A stretch of 64,000 nucleotides of DNA, from positions 1 through 64,000 of the forward strand of contig JBBPIR010000001.1 in NCBI GenBank assembly GCA_038040195.1. Reading direction: 5' to 3'. Made by a program: the position numbers and the translations under genes. The notes below the pieces were generated by a model that was not told the DNA's origin, made no database searches, and was given only the letters and a program-made list of their open reading frames with translations. The stretch comes from Chloroflexota bacterium (GTDB lineage Bacteria; Chloroflexota; Limnocylindria; QHBO01). This document shows positions 53,546 to 62,215 of this stretch, piece after piece; position 1 is the stretch's first letter; every line of letters begins with the position of its first letter.

Positions 53546-53908
53546 TCAGACGTATGCGCCCGACCTGAGCTGTTCGATCAGGGCCAGCACATCCTCCGTC
53601 CGACCCTCGTGGATCCGGTCGGCGGGGCGATCGCCGTCAAGAAGGGCGTGGGGCGCGAGAAGCCAGAGGCGCGCCTCGCCCGGCTGATAGAACTCAGCGA
53701 GCTGGGACACCAGCCACTCGAGCGTTAGGAGCTGCGTCAGATGGGAGGCCTGCGGCTCGACACGGCCTCGTTGCCAGCGAGACACGGTCTGAGGCGTCGC
53801 GCCGACGAGATCGGCAATCTCTCTGGCCCGCATCCCACTCTTGGACCGGATCGTGCGAAGCCTGGTGGCTACAGGTGATTCAGGCCTGGCGGCCACTGGA
53901 CCCGGCAT
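53546..53908 (-). CDS. Xre/MbcA/ParS-like antitoxin
   Basis: The product has 120 residues. An N-terminal HTH (TIRSKSGMRAREIADLVGATPQTVSRWQRGR) precedes a toxin-binding domain (FYQPGEARLWLLAPHALLDGDRPADRIHEGRTEDVLALIEQL). A strong ribosome site (AAGGAGG, ~5 nt before ATG) would give it ample translation over the toxin. Confidence 0.88.
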   Translation of the reverse strand: MPGPVAARPESPVATRLRTIRSKSGMRAREIADLVGATPQTVSRWQRGRVEPQASHLTQLLTLEWLVSQLAEFYQPGEARLWLLAPHALLDGDRPADRIHEGRTEDVLALIEQLRSGAYV

Positions 53909-53923
53909 TGGACCTCCTTTCCC

Positions 53924-55195
53924 TTAGAGCGACTGTGGCTTGGACCTGGGTACGTGGACACGTTGGCCCACTGCCGGATCGCTGACCGAGATGATGCCGG
54001 CTCGCTCGATTGCCCCTAGCGTGAACCGCCATGACTCGAGACGCTGGTGCGCAGGAACGAGCTCCGGAAGCACCCGTGAAGCACGAAGGGCGAGGTCTGT
54101 CGCCGGCCGGAGGAAGTCTTCGAGGTAGATCCCGGGGCGATGATCGGCCGGTGCGGACCCGATACGGTCGACCTCCCCGACGCGTCGGAGCACGAAGTGC
54201 CGCCGTGGATCCTTGATCATGTCGATCACTCCACGGCGGCAGCAAGCAGAATCGCGGCAAGCCAGGGCGGCTTGCATCTGACGGTTCTGGAAGAGCGAAT
54301 CCGCGCTGGCCCGGACAAGAAACGCGCCGATGCCCTGGATATAGACCCGCGGTGCATGACTGAACGGCTTCGCGTCCGGGTTACGGGGCCCGGTCAGACT
54401 TCTCGCATCAAAGCGCTCGCCGAGGGTGATTCCGCTCTCGATCCCGCCCACAGCTCCGAATGCCATCAGCGCCACTCCGATAGTGCCTGACCGCTCAGCG
54501 ACCAGTGGCACTCCGACGCGGTGCAGATCCCAACAAGCCTCGATGTAGCCACGTAGGGCGATCGGTCCAGCCGATGTCGTGCCGAAAGGGTGGATCCGGA
54601 GCCATACGGCATCGATCTCGATGGACTTAAGCGCCTCGATGACGATCGCCCGCTGCGTGCCGTCTCTGAGCACCGTCCCCGGAATCGCAAGCGGGTAGAA
54701 GATTGCAACGTCGCGGAGCTGTCGCCGATCGAGTTCCGCTCGAAGCGCAGATGCGACAGCGCGGTCGACGGCAAACCAGGCGTCGGAAGCTGACTCGAGA
54801 AGGTGCGTCGGAGCGAGGACGGCGCTGAAAGAGCCTGCGGTGACCCTGTCGGCTACCAGGTTGGCGAGTTTGCGGGCAACCTCCCCGTGCATGTCAGCCG
54901 GGTCGGAGGTCACGAGAGCAGCCCACGGGAGGTCCGCGATGCCCGCCAATACGGATCCGCCCGGCGTCGCAGCCTCCATGAAATCGGTGTCGAGAACAGC
55001 ATGAACCCCGTTCCTGATCAGAGCGTCGCGAAGGTCGGCTTGCCGGGCGTAAAGTCGCGAGTCAAGGACGAGACCCGAGACGGCGCGGTCCTCGGCGAGC
55101 AGTTGCTCGAAGACCGTGTGGTCGTTTCGACCCGGTCGGAGATACAGCCCTAGTCGGGGCTTCGCCGGAGGCAGGAGCTTTAGCTGAGCGCGCAT
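53924..55195 (-). CDS. Unrecognised 423-aa protein heading the RES/Xre operon
   Basis: The product has 423 residues, ending 15 bp before the antitoxin start. Alternating strand/helix order (LGLYLRPGRNDHTVFEQLL, SGLVLDSRLYARQADLRDALI, HAVLDTDFMEAATPGG, AVWLRIHPFGTTSAGPIALRG, VGVPLVAERSGTIGVALMAFG) suggests a TIM-like barrel. The cluster ACRDSACCRRG followed by RRHFVLRRVGEV could bind zinc, loosely like tRNA-guanine transglycosylase-type enzymes; this is a weak guess. No signal peptide. The inverted repeat at 55198 lies directly before the start. Confidence 0.6.
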   Translation of the reverse strand: MRAQLKLLPPAKPRLGLYLRPGRNDHTVFEQLLAEDRAVSGLVLDSRLYARQADLRDALIRNGVHAVLDTDFMEAATPGGSVLAGIADLPWAALVTSDPADMHGEVARKLANLVADRVTAGSFSAVLAPTHLLESASDAWFAVDRAVASALRAELDRRQLRDVAIFYPLAIPGTVLRDGTQRAIVIEALKSIEIDAVWLRIHPFGTTSAGPIALRGYIEACWDLHRVGVPLVAERSGTIGVALMAFGAVGGIESGITLGERFDARSLTGPRNPDAKPFSHAPRVYIQGIGAFLVRASADSLFQNRQMQAALACRDSACCRRGVIDMIKDPRRHFVLRRVGEVDRIGSAPADHRPGIYLEDFLRPATDLALRASRVLPELVPAHQRLESWRFTLGAIERAGIISVSDPAVGQRVHVPRSKPQSL

Positions 55196-55197
55196 GA

Positions 55198-55215
55198 GTT
55201 CACCTTTGCGTGAAC
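55198..55215. promoter_or_regulatory. Operator-like palindrome before the RES/Xre operon
   Basis: GTTCAC-CTTTGC-GTGAAC is perfect and ends 3 bp before the first start codon. TGAACA words at 55212 and 55223 are extra half-sites. Likely bound by the Xre antitoxin. Confidence 0.6.
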
Positions 55216-55267
55216 AGTAGAATGAACATTAGCATGCGCATCTGCGTCACGCAATGCTCATCTGGCT

Positions 55268-55729
55268 CTACTCCTCGCCGATGTCCTCGTTCCAGATTTC
55301 CGGATAGGCAGCGATGAAATCGTTCATGAGCTCGAGGCACTCCGCGGAGTCGAGGTTGACGACCTCCACTCCCCGCGCGCGCAGGTAGTCCTCGCCACCC
55401 ACGAACGTGCGGTTCTCGCCCATCACCACCCGCGGGATGCCGTACAGGAGGATGGCGCCGGTGCACATGTCGCACGGCGACAGGGTGGTGTACATCGTGG
55501 CCCGCCGGTAGACCGCCGCCGGCAGCCGGCCGGCATTCTCGAGGGCATCGGTCTCGCCATGGCGGATGGCGCTCCCCTGCTGGACGCGCCGGTTGCGGCC
55601 GACGCCCAGGACGGCGCCGTCGTCGGCGATCAGGGCCCCACCGATTGGCACGCCCCCCTCGTCGCGGCCGATCCGGGCCTGGGCGATGGCAAGGGCGAGG
55701 AACTCGTGGTCGCGGTCGCGGATGGTCAT
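55268..55729 (-). CDS. Cytosine deaminase, yeast FCY1-like
   Basis: The product has 153 residues. HGETDALENAGRL (~57) and TLSPCDMCTGAILLYGIPRVVMGEN (~84) carry the His/Glu/Cys zinc site, and the end YPEIWNEDIGEE also matches yeast cytosine deaminase from memory. It converts cytosine to uracil. It is the last gene of the nucleoside-importer operon, 40 bp after the permease, fitting pyrimidine salvage. Confidence 0.9.
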   Translation of the reverse strand: MTIRDRDHEFLALAIAQARIGRDEGGVPIGGALIADDGAVLGVGRNRRVQQGSAIRHGETDALENAGRLPAAVYRRATMYTTLSPCDMCTGAILLYGIPRVVMGENRTFVGGEDYLRARGVEVVNLDSAECLELMNDFIAAYPEIWNEDIGEE

Positions 55730-55769
55730 CGGTCAATCGGTCCTCCGTGCGGGGTCAAGGGCAAGGCAT

Positions 55770-56684
55770 TCAGCTGCGGCGGTATGGCTTGAGGTAGGCG
55801 CCGGGGTAGGCGACGTTGCGGCCGGAGATGGCCAGCGCGGCAATGACGACCAGGTAGGGCAGGGCCAGCAGCAGCTCGAACGGCAGATCGCCGAACCCGG
55901 GCAGGATCCGGAGCCGGAACTGGAGCGAGAAGATCAGCGAGAAGATCAGCGCGCCCACCACGCCGCGCCCGATCCGCCAGCGGCCAAAGATGACCAGCGC
56001 CACGCACACCCAGCCCCGGCCGGCGATGATGTCCAGGGTGAAGCTGCCCAGCAGGGCGAGCGTGATGAACGCCCCGCCGACGGCCATCAGCGCGCCGCCG
56101 ATCATCAGCGCCAGGTAGCGGGTGCGGGCGACGTTCACCCCGGCGGCATCGGCGGCCTCGGGGTTCTCGCCCACCGCGCGCAGCTCCAGGCCAAAGCTCG
56201 AGCGCTGGAGGATGAACCACGCGACCGGCACCACGACCAGGAAGGCGATCCAGGTCAAGGCGTACTGGTCGAAGACGGCGCCGATCTCGCCCAGGCCAGC
56301 GAAGGGGTTGACGATCGGCATCGGCTCAATCTGCTGCAACTCGCCGCCCTGGAAGATGAGCCGGTTGGTGAACTCCGACGCGCCGATGAGGCCGATGGTC
56401 AGGCCGATGCCCGAGACGTGCTGGTTGGCGCCGAGGGTCACCGTCAGGAGGGCCATGATGGCCCCCGCCCCGAGGCCCACCACGATCGCCGCCGCCAGGC
56501 CGAGCAGTGGCGAGCCGGTGGCCCAGGCGGTGGCAAAGCCGGCGAATGCGCCGGCGTACATCGTGCCCTCGATGCCCAGGTTCAGCACCCCGCTGCGCTC
56601 GGCATAGGTCTCGCCCACCGTGCCGTAGACGAGCGGGGTTGCGTTGCGCAGGGTGGCGGCCAGCAGGTCGACGAGGAACGTCAT
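55770..56684 (-). CDS. BMP-type nucleoside ABC transporter permease 2
   Basis: The product has 304 residues, about eight helices. TPLVYGTVGETYAERSGVLNLGIEGTMYAGAFAGF is the hallmark start of this permease family (RbsC/YufQ-like). It overlaps the preceding permease gene by 4 bp. Confidence 0.92.
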   Translation of the reverse strand: MTFLVDLLAATLRNATPLVYGTVGETYAERSGVLNLGIEGTMYAGAFAGFATAWATGSPLLGLAAAIVVGLGAGAIMALLTVTLGANQHVSGIGLTIGLIGASEFTNRLIFQGGELQQIEPMPIVNPFAGLGEIGAVFDQYALTWIAFLVVVPVAWFILQRSSFGLELRAVGENPEAADAAGVNVARTRYLALMIGGALMAVGGAFITLALLGSFTLDIIAGRGWVCVALVIFGRWRIGRGVVGALIFSLIFSLQFRLRILPGFGDLPFELLLALPYLVVIAALAISGRNVAYPGAYLKPYRRS

Positions 56685-57805
56685 CCGGGCTGGACCTCCG
56701 CGGCGACGTCAGCCGCGCTCTCCGAGCCGCCCTCCTCTGGGCGGGTTGGCCTCAGCCGATAGCGCCTGAGCGCGAGCAGAGCGACTGTGGTCAGGAGCAG
56801 GACGCCCTGCACCACCGCGCCGAGCTGGGACGGGATGCTCAGCGAGCGGGCCGCCGTGCTGGCACCGACCGTGAGATCGCCCAGGAACAGGGCCGCGAGG
56901 GCCACCCCGGGCATCGTGAGGGTCCCCAGGGTGGCGACCACGATCCCGGTGTAGCCGTAGCCCGGCGAGAGGCCGCTGGTGAGCCGGTTCTGGATGCCGG
57001 CCACCTCGCTGACCCCGGCCAGGCCCGCAATGGCGCCACTCACGAGGGCCGCCGCGAGTAACGTCCGGCCGACGTTGATGCCGGCGAAGCGCGCCCCGTG
57101 CGGGCTCAGGCCGGCAGCTCGCAGGCGCAGCCCGGCCGGGGTGCGGGCCAGGACGTACCAGGCGATGACGATGACGGCGATCGCGAGGAGGAAGCCGAGG
57201 TGGAGCCGGGAGCGCTCGAGGAGCTGGGGGAACTCGGCCACCGCCGCGATGCGCGGCGACTCGGGGAAGCCGGTGACCGGGTCGCGCCACGGTCCGTGGA
57301 GCAGGCCGTTGACGAGGAGCAGCGCCACCGGGTTGAGGAGGAGAGTGGTGACCACCTCGTCGATCCCGAACCGGATGCGAAGGATGGCCGGCACCAGGGC
57401 CCACGCCGCGCCGGCCAGCGCCCCGGCGACGATCATGGCTGCCAGGGCCGCGATGGGCTGCCACCCGCCGACTACCATGCCCACCCCGGCGGCGGCGATG
57501 GCGCCCAGCAGGAGCTGGCCCTCGGCGCCGATGTTCCAGTAGCCGGCCCGGAAGGCGATGGCCACCGCCGCCCCGGTAAACAGGATCGGGGTGGCGGTGA
57601 CGAGGACCTCGATCGCGGTGAAGCCGCTCGTCAGCGGGGCGATGACGAACAGGTAGTAGGCCTCGATGGGGTTCGCCCCGGCGAGCAGGATGGGACCGGC
57701 GGTGATGGCGAACGTGATGAGGATGGCGGCCAGCACCAGGACCGGCGTGGACCACGGGGAGAGGCGGAATCGGCTCCGCATGCGGCGGCGCATGCGCGCG
57801 CGCAT
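56681..57805 (-). CDS. BMP-type nucleoside ABC transporter permease 1
   Basis: The product has 374 residues. Helices FAITAGPILLAGANPIEAYYLFV, TATPILFTGAAVAIAFRAGYWNIGAEGQLLLGA and GYGYTGIVVATLGTLTMPG are typical of YufP-like subunits. ATG at 57805 avoids codons overlapping the ATPase gene. Confidence 0.92.
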   Translation of the reverse strand: MRARMRRRMRSRFRLSPWSTPVLVLAAILITFAITAGPILLAGANPIEAYYLFVIAPLTSGFTAIEVLVTATPILFTGAAVAIAFRAGYWNIGAEGQLLLGAIAAAGVGMVVGGWQPIAALAAMIVAGALAGAAWALVPAILRIRFGIDEVVTTLLLNPVALLLVNGLLHGPWRDPVTGFPESPRIAAVAEFPQLLERSRLHLGFLLAIAVIVIAWYVLARTPAGLRLRAAGLSPHGARFAGINVGRTLLAAALVSGAIAGLAGVSEVAGIQNRLTSGLSPGYGYTGIVVATLGTLTMPGVALAALFLGDLTVGASTAARSLSIPSQLGAVVQGVLLLTTVALLALRRYRLRPTRPEEGGSESAADVAAEVQPG

Positions 57806-57824
57806 CAGGCGGCCCTCCCGCGCA

Positions 57825-59372
57825 CTATGCGGCCCTCCCACGCCCGGCCATCAGCATGCCCAGGTGCTCGACGTCCGCCTCGGCAGCGGTCATCTGACCC
57901 ACGATGCGCCCCTCGTAGAGGACCACCAGCCGATCGGCCAGCGCCAGCAGCTCGTCGAGGTCCTCCGACACGAGTAGCACCGCGGCGCCACGCCGGCGAG
58001 CGGCGAGGAGCTGCGAACGGACGTACTCGGTGGCCCCCACGTCCAGGCCGCGGGTCGGCTGCGACACGACGAGCACGCGCGGGTCGCGGGACAGGACGCG
58101 GGCCAGGAGGACCTTCTGGACATTGCCGCCCGACAGGGTCACCACCGGGTCGTCGGGGCGGGCACGGATGTCGAAGCGCTCGATGAGCTCGTCGGCATGG
58201 GCGCGCACCGCCCCTTCGTCGATCCGCCCGCCGCGCCGGAACTCGTCGAGCCGCTCGAGGACCAGGTTGTAGGCCACCGACAGGTCGCCGACGAGGCTGG
58301 CGTGGCGGTCCTCGGGGATCCGCCCCACACCGGCGCCCATCACGGCCGTGGGGTTGGCGGCGGTGACGTCGGTGTCGCTGACGGAGATCGACCCGCCGCT
58401 CGGGCGCCGCATCCCGGACAGGACCTCCACCAGCTCGGTCTGGCCGTTGCCTGACACGCCGGCTACGCCCACGATCTCGCCCGCGGCGACGTCCAGGGAG
58501 ATATCGGTCAACGCCGGCAGCCCCTGGGTGCCCGCGGCGTGGAGGTTCCGGATGCGAAGGATCGGCTCTTGGGCAGCCCGGGTCGCATCGGCTGGTCGTT
58601 CGACCCCGAAGCTCGGACGGCCGACCATCATCCGCGCCAGCTCGCGCTCATCGGTCTGCCCGTCCACCGTGCCCACCACCTCACCGCGACGCAGCACCGT
58701 GATGCGGTGGCTGATGGCCCGCACCTCGGCCAGCTTGTGGCTGATGAACACGACCGCCATGCCCTCGCCGACGAGCAGACGGAGGGTGGCGAACAGGGCC
58801 TGGACCTCGTCGGGGACCAGGACCGCGGTGGGCTCGTCGAGGATGAGGATGCGGCACTCGCTGGAGAGGGCCTTGAGGATCTCGACCCGCTGCTGCTCAC
58901 CCACCGACAGGTCCGCGACCCGGGCGGCGGGATCGACCCGGATGCCGAGGCGGGCGGACGCCTCCTCGGTCTGGCGCCGAGCCTGGTCGAGGTCGAGCCG
59001 CAGCGTGCTGCCCCGACCGAGGACGAGGTTCTCGGCCACGGTCATGGGCCGCACCAGGGCGAAGTGCTGGGTCACCATGCCGACTCCCGCCTGGATCGCG
59101 TCGCGCGGCGAGCGGATGGCCTGGACCTGGCCGCCCACCAGGATCTGGCCGGCGTCGGGATGAGTCAGCCCGTACGCGATCCGCATGGCGGTCGTCTTCC
59201 CGGCCCCGTTCTCGCCCAGCAGGGCGTGGACCTCCCCGGCCCGGACATCGAAGTCGATCCGATCGTTGGCGACGAGGTCGCCGAAGCGCTTGGTGATGCC
59301 GCGGAGCGCGAGTGCTGGCGCGCCGGGTGAGACGCCGGGTGGCGCGCCGGCTGGCGCGCCACCTACGCCCAT
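57825..59372 (-). CDS. BMP-type nucleoside ABC transporter ATPase (double domain)
   Basis: The product has 515 residues in two ABC halves: GENGAGKTTAMRI, LSVGEQQRVEILKAL and ILILDEPTAVL in the first; GVSGNGQTELVEVLSG, LSGGNVQKVLLARVL and VVSQPTRGLDVG in the second, whose Walker A is degenerate as usual here. The N-terminus is a Gly/Ala/Pro repeat (GAPAGAPPGVSPGAPA). It energises the two permeases. Confidence 0.92.
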   Translation of the reverse strand: MGVGGAPAGAPPGVSPGAPALALRGITKRFGDLVANDRIDFDVRAGEVHALLGENGAGKTTAMRIAYGLTHPDAGQILVGGQVQAIRSPRDAIQAGVGMVTQHFALVRPMTVAENLVLGRGSTLRLDLDQARRQTEEASARLGIRVDPAARVADLSVGEQQRVEILKALSSECRILILDEPTAVLVPDEVQALFATLRLLVGEGMAVVFISHKLAEVRAISHRITVLRRGEVVGTVDGQTDERELARMMVGRPSFGVERPADATRAAQEPILRIRNLHAAGTQGLPALTDISLDVAAGEIVGVAGVSGNGQTELVEVLSGMRRPSGGSISVSDTDVTAANPTAVMGAGVGRIPEDRHASLVGDLSVAYNLVLERLDEFRRGGRIDEGAVRAHADELIERFDIRARPDDPVVTLSGGNVQKVLLARVLSRDPRVLVVSQPTRGLDVGATEYVRSQLLAARRRGAAVLLVSEDLDELLALADRLVVLYEGRIVGQMTAAEADVEHLGMLMAGRGRAA

Positions 59373-59380
59373 CTTGGGAC

Positions 59381-59420
59381 CGCTAGCCGGGCACCACCGA
59401 GGCTAGCCGGGCACCACCGA
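59381..59420. repeat. 20-bp tandem duplication at the end of the BMP gene
   Basis: CGCTAGCCGGGCACCACCGA is followed at once by a copy with one change at its start. The right copy carries the BMP stop codon and its last four codons; the left copy is an untranslated duplicate just downstream. Confidence 0.8.
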
Positions 59421-60458
59421 GCCCGGCGGGGTGGCCTCGTTGATGTCCACCCGGAAGGTCCCGGCCTTGATCTGCGCCTCCCGCTCCGCGACCAGGGCGG
59501 CCAGGTCGTCCGGCACGCCGCCGGGGATGTCGGTGTTGATCGCCGCCAGTGCGGCGCCGCCCTTGGCCACCATCGAGAAGTCCTTCAGGTCCTGGGAGGT
59601 GTAGGACCCGGCCAGCACCTGGTCGATGACGTACTTCACCGTTGGGACCATGTTCCAGGTGACACTGGTCACCACGTTCCCCGGCGCCAGCTCCTGCTGG
59701 TCGCTCATGTTGCCGACGGCGACCAGGTCGTTTTCCTGCGCCGCCTCGATGACCCCGAAGCGCTCCGCGAACAGGACGTCGGCGTCGGCACCGACCTGCG
59801 CCAGGGCCGCTTCCTTGGCCGCGGCCGGATCGAACCAGCTGTTGAGGAACGTGACCTTGACCTCGACGTCCGGGTTCGTCTCCTGCGCCCCGGCGATGAA
59901 GGCGTTGACGATGCGGTTCACCTCGGGCACCGGGTAGCCGCCCACGACGCCCAACACGTTCGTCTGGGTCAAGCCGCCGGCGATCATGCCTGCGAGGTAG
60001 GCGGGCTCATGGATCCAGTTGTCGAAGACCGAGACATTCGGCTCGGTCGGCCCGACGCCGGAGCCGAATACGAAGGCGATATCGGGGTAATCGGCCGCTA
60101 CGGCGCGCACGGCATCCTCGTTGCCGAAGGCGTCGCCGAAGATGATGTCAGGCTGGTCCTGCTCTGCCGTCTCGCGCAGTACCCGCTCCATGTCACCGGC
60201 GTAGCCGATGTCATCGGCGAAGGTGTACTCGATGCGCCCAGCATCCGCCTCGGCCTGGAGCGCGGCGTGGATGACGCCATCCCATGGCTCCTCGATCTGA
60301 GTCGCGAAGGCGCCGAAGACTTTGAGTGTCCCCGCGTCCCCGCCATCTGGTGCGGGAGAGCCGGTGCAGGCGCCGAGCGCCAGCAGCGCGCTGAATGCGA
60401 TGGCCAGCGGGCGCCATGCAGCCTTGCGGCGGGTGACAAATGGAATGCGTGCGTCCAT
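59403..60458 (-). CDS. BMP-family (basic membrane protein) nucleoside-binding lipoprotein
   Basis: The product has 351 residues. The signal peptide ends in lipobox LGAC (~30). BMP marks are VFGAFATQIEEPWDG, DQPDIIFGDAFGNEDAV, FDNWIHEPAYLAGMIAGGLTQTNVLGVVGGYPVPEVNRIVNAFIAGA and FNSW-like FLNSWFDPAAAKEAALAQ. It delivers a nucleoside to the transporter and is the first gene of the five-gene operon. The 60459-60595 gap holds no gene. Confidence 0.92.
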   Translation of the reverse strand: MDARIPFVTRRKAAWRPLAIAFSALLALGACTGSPAPDGGDAGTLKVFGAFATQIEEPWDGVIHAALQAEADAGRIEYTFADDIGYAGDMERVLRETAEQDQPDIIFGDAFGNEDAVRAVAADYPDIAFVFGSGVGPTEPNVSVFDNWIHEPAYLAGMIAGGLTQTNVLGVVGGYPVPEVNRIVNAFIAGAQETNPDVEVKVTFLNSWFDPAAAKEAALAQVGADADVLFAERFGVIEAAQENDLVAVGNMSDQQELAPGNVVTSVTWNMVPTVKYVIDQVLAGSYTSQDLKDFSMVAKGGAALAAINTDIPGGVPDDLAALVAEREAQIKAGTFRVDINEATPPGSVVPG

Positions 60459-60595
60459 CGACTGGACCCTCCTCCGAGCGACCCCCGGGGCACGAGGATC
60501 AGGCGGTCTAGCCTATGCCACACGCGTCGGCGCCGCACGCCTTGTTCGCGCGTCTGGCCCACCCGGAGGTGGGGGGCCTGAGGCCGCGCGGCGGC

Positions 60596-60976
60596 CTACC
60601 GCGGCTGAAGCAGTTGAGCGATCCGTTGGTGAGAGACGCCGAGTAGGACACCGGCATCACGAACGGTGAGCCCTTCTTCCACCAGGCGCCGCGCGGCCTG
60701 ACGGGTTAGCTGAGCGGCGACATCCTGAGCTTGTGCGGCTTGAGATCTGGCGGTCGTCGCCTGGTCGACGATGGCACGGACCGTGTCGGGCATTTCGGGA
60801 ACCACCATCACTTCAAAGGAGTCGGGAGCAACGTCCAGCACGCCCGCTATGGCATCTCGGGCCATGTCCTCAGCCTGGTCGATACGGCGGACCTGGGTGT
60901 GCACCCCGCGGATGCCCTCTGCATCCAAGGCCCACCATCCACCGGAGCGGCGAGCACGAACCGTGTAGCGTTTCAT
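60596..60976 (-). CDS. HicB-like antitoxin with C-terminal HTH
   Basis: The product has 126 residues. MKRYTVRARRSGGWWALDAEGIRGVHTQVRRIDQAEDMARDAIAGVL is a HicB-like N-terminus; the C-terminus (RRLVEEGLTVRDAGVLLGVSHQRIAQLL) is a helix-turn-helix. ATG at 60976 overlaps the toxin stop (ATGA). Confidence 0.82.
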   Translation of the reverse strand: MKRYTVRARRSGGWWALDAEGIRGVHTQVRRIDQAEDMARDAIAGVLDVAPDSFEVMVVPEMPDTVRAIVDQATTARSQAAQAQDVAAQLTRQAARRLVEEGLTVRDAGVLLGVSHQRIAQLLQPR

Positions 60977-61188
60977 GGCCGCCACCAGCCCTCGCCGAAG
61001 ATCGATTCCAGTTCACGCATGATGGCCTCGGCTGTCCGTTCGCTGATATCGCGATGTCGCGGGACGGCAAAGGACAATCCACCCACCTCCCAGATTTCGT
61101 GCTGGCTCCCCTGTCGGTTGAGTCGGTACCGAATGCCTCGTTCCGCAGCCGCCGAGCGGATCCGATGGATGAGCGCCCGGCGCTTCAT
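60973..61188 (-). CDS. HicA-family mRNA interferase toxin
   Basis: The product has 71 residues of the double-stranded RNA-binding-like fold: MKRRALIHRIRSAAAERG, YRLNRQGSQHEIWEVGGLSFAVPRHRDISERTAEAIMREL. The catalytic His is expected in GSQHEIW. It precedes its antitoxin. Confidence 0.87.
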   Translation of the reverse strand: MKRRALIHRIRSAAAERGIRYRLNRQGSQHEIWEVGGLSFAVPRHRDISERTAEAIMRELESIFGEGWWRP

Positions 61189-61203
61189 CGATCATAGTCT
61201 AGA

Positions 61204-61228
61204 GGCATAGCCAGATCAAGGCTATGCC
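61204..61228. promoter_or_regulatory. Perfect inverted repeat ahead of the hicA-like gene
   Basis: GGCATAGCC and GGCTATGCC are 7 bp apart, 15 bp before the toxin start. The HTH antitoxin is the likely ligand. Confidence 0.7.
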
Positions 61229-61322
61229 ACTGGCCTTATCGGCAGATTATCGACCGGTGATCAGCCCCAGCCGAACGGAGCGCCACCATCGGTATGGGAT
61301 GGGGCGCCCCGCGCGGCAGTCG

Positions 61323-62087
61323 TTACGCCGTTTGGCTGTACAGCAGCGATCCCGGCGTGGTGAGCAGCTCCCCCGTCTCGAGCCATGTCTTCAGGCCGGA
61401 CAGGATCATCGGCCATCCGCCGTAGAGCTCCTCGTTGGCGCCTTCGCGCAGCTGATCGTGGGTCAGGGTCAGCCGGCACGAGTCGCCGACCGGTTCGATG
61501 TCCCACGTGACCCGCGAGGTGCCCTCCGCCTTCGCCTCGTCGGACCAGAGCGCCACCATGCTCTGGACCAGCCGGCGCGGTGGGTCGACCTCGAGGTTCT
61601 GCCCCTCGCCCAGCAGCCCATCGCCGCCGGGGTGTGTCACCTCGACGCGCGAGCCGGGCGTCCAGTCCGACGTCTGACGCGTGCCGAAGTTGTACTTGGC
61701 CCGGATCTCGGGGTCGGTGATCGCCTGCCACAGGCGCTCCGGGGTGGTCTTGATATAGATCTCGTAGATCTTCTCCATGGGGTTCTCCTCCAATTCGTTC
61801 TTGAGCCCGCTCAGGGCTGAGACCCAGGGCTCGGCGTACTTGCTCACCCATCGGTCATGGATGAGTCGGATGGGGACCGGGTTCAGGAAGTGCAGCTTCT
61901 CGCGCCCGCGACGCCGGGTCACCACCAGGCCTGCCTCCTCGAGCAGCCGCAGGTGCTTCATGACGCCGAAGCGCGTCATTTCGAAGCGCCCCTGCAGCGC
62001 GCGCAGCGACTGACCGTCCTCGGCGAAGAGCTCGTCGAGCAGGGCTCGCCGGGTTGGATCGGCCAGGGCTCTGAACACCTCGTCCAT
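61323..62087 (-). CDS. ArsR-type regulator fused to SRPBCC (AHSA1) domain
   Basis: The product has 254 residues. A winged-helix ArsR domain (MDEVFRALADPTRRALLDELF...FEMTRFGVMKHLRLLEEAGLVVTRRRGREKLHFLN) is joined near residue 105 to an AHSA1-type domain (EKIYEIYIKTTPERLWQAITDPEIRAKYNFG). In other bacteria the two are often separate neighbouring genes. ATG at 62087 is chosen because upstream codons are unlike the family. It may sense a hydrophobic ligand through the SRPBCC half. Confidence 0.88.
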   Translation of the reverse strand: MDEVFRALADPTRRALLDELFAEDGQSLRALQGRFEMTRFGVMKHLRLLEEAGLVVTRRRGREKLHFLNPVPIRLIHDRWVSKYAEPWVSALSGLKNELEENPMEKIYEIYIKTTPERLWQAITDPEIRAKYNFGTRQTSDWTPGSRVEVTHPGGDGLLGEGQNLEVDPPRRLVQSMVALWSDEAKAEGTSRVTWDIEPVGDSCRLTLTHDQLREGANEELYGGWPMILSGLKTWLETGELLTTPGSLLYSQTA

Positions 62088-62215
62088 GCGGGAGACTATA
62101 GGTGACCGATTGGGGTAATTATCCCGTGGGCGTAGGTACGCCCGAGGGCTATGCTGCGCCGTATGAAGCGGTCGCAACTGGCGTCCCGTGGGTCCGCGCA
62201 GTCGGTGATCCGCCC

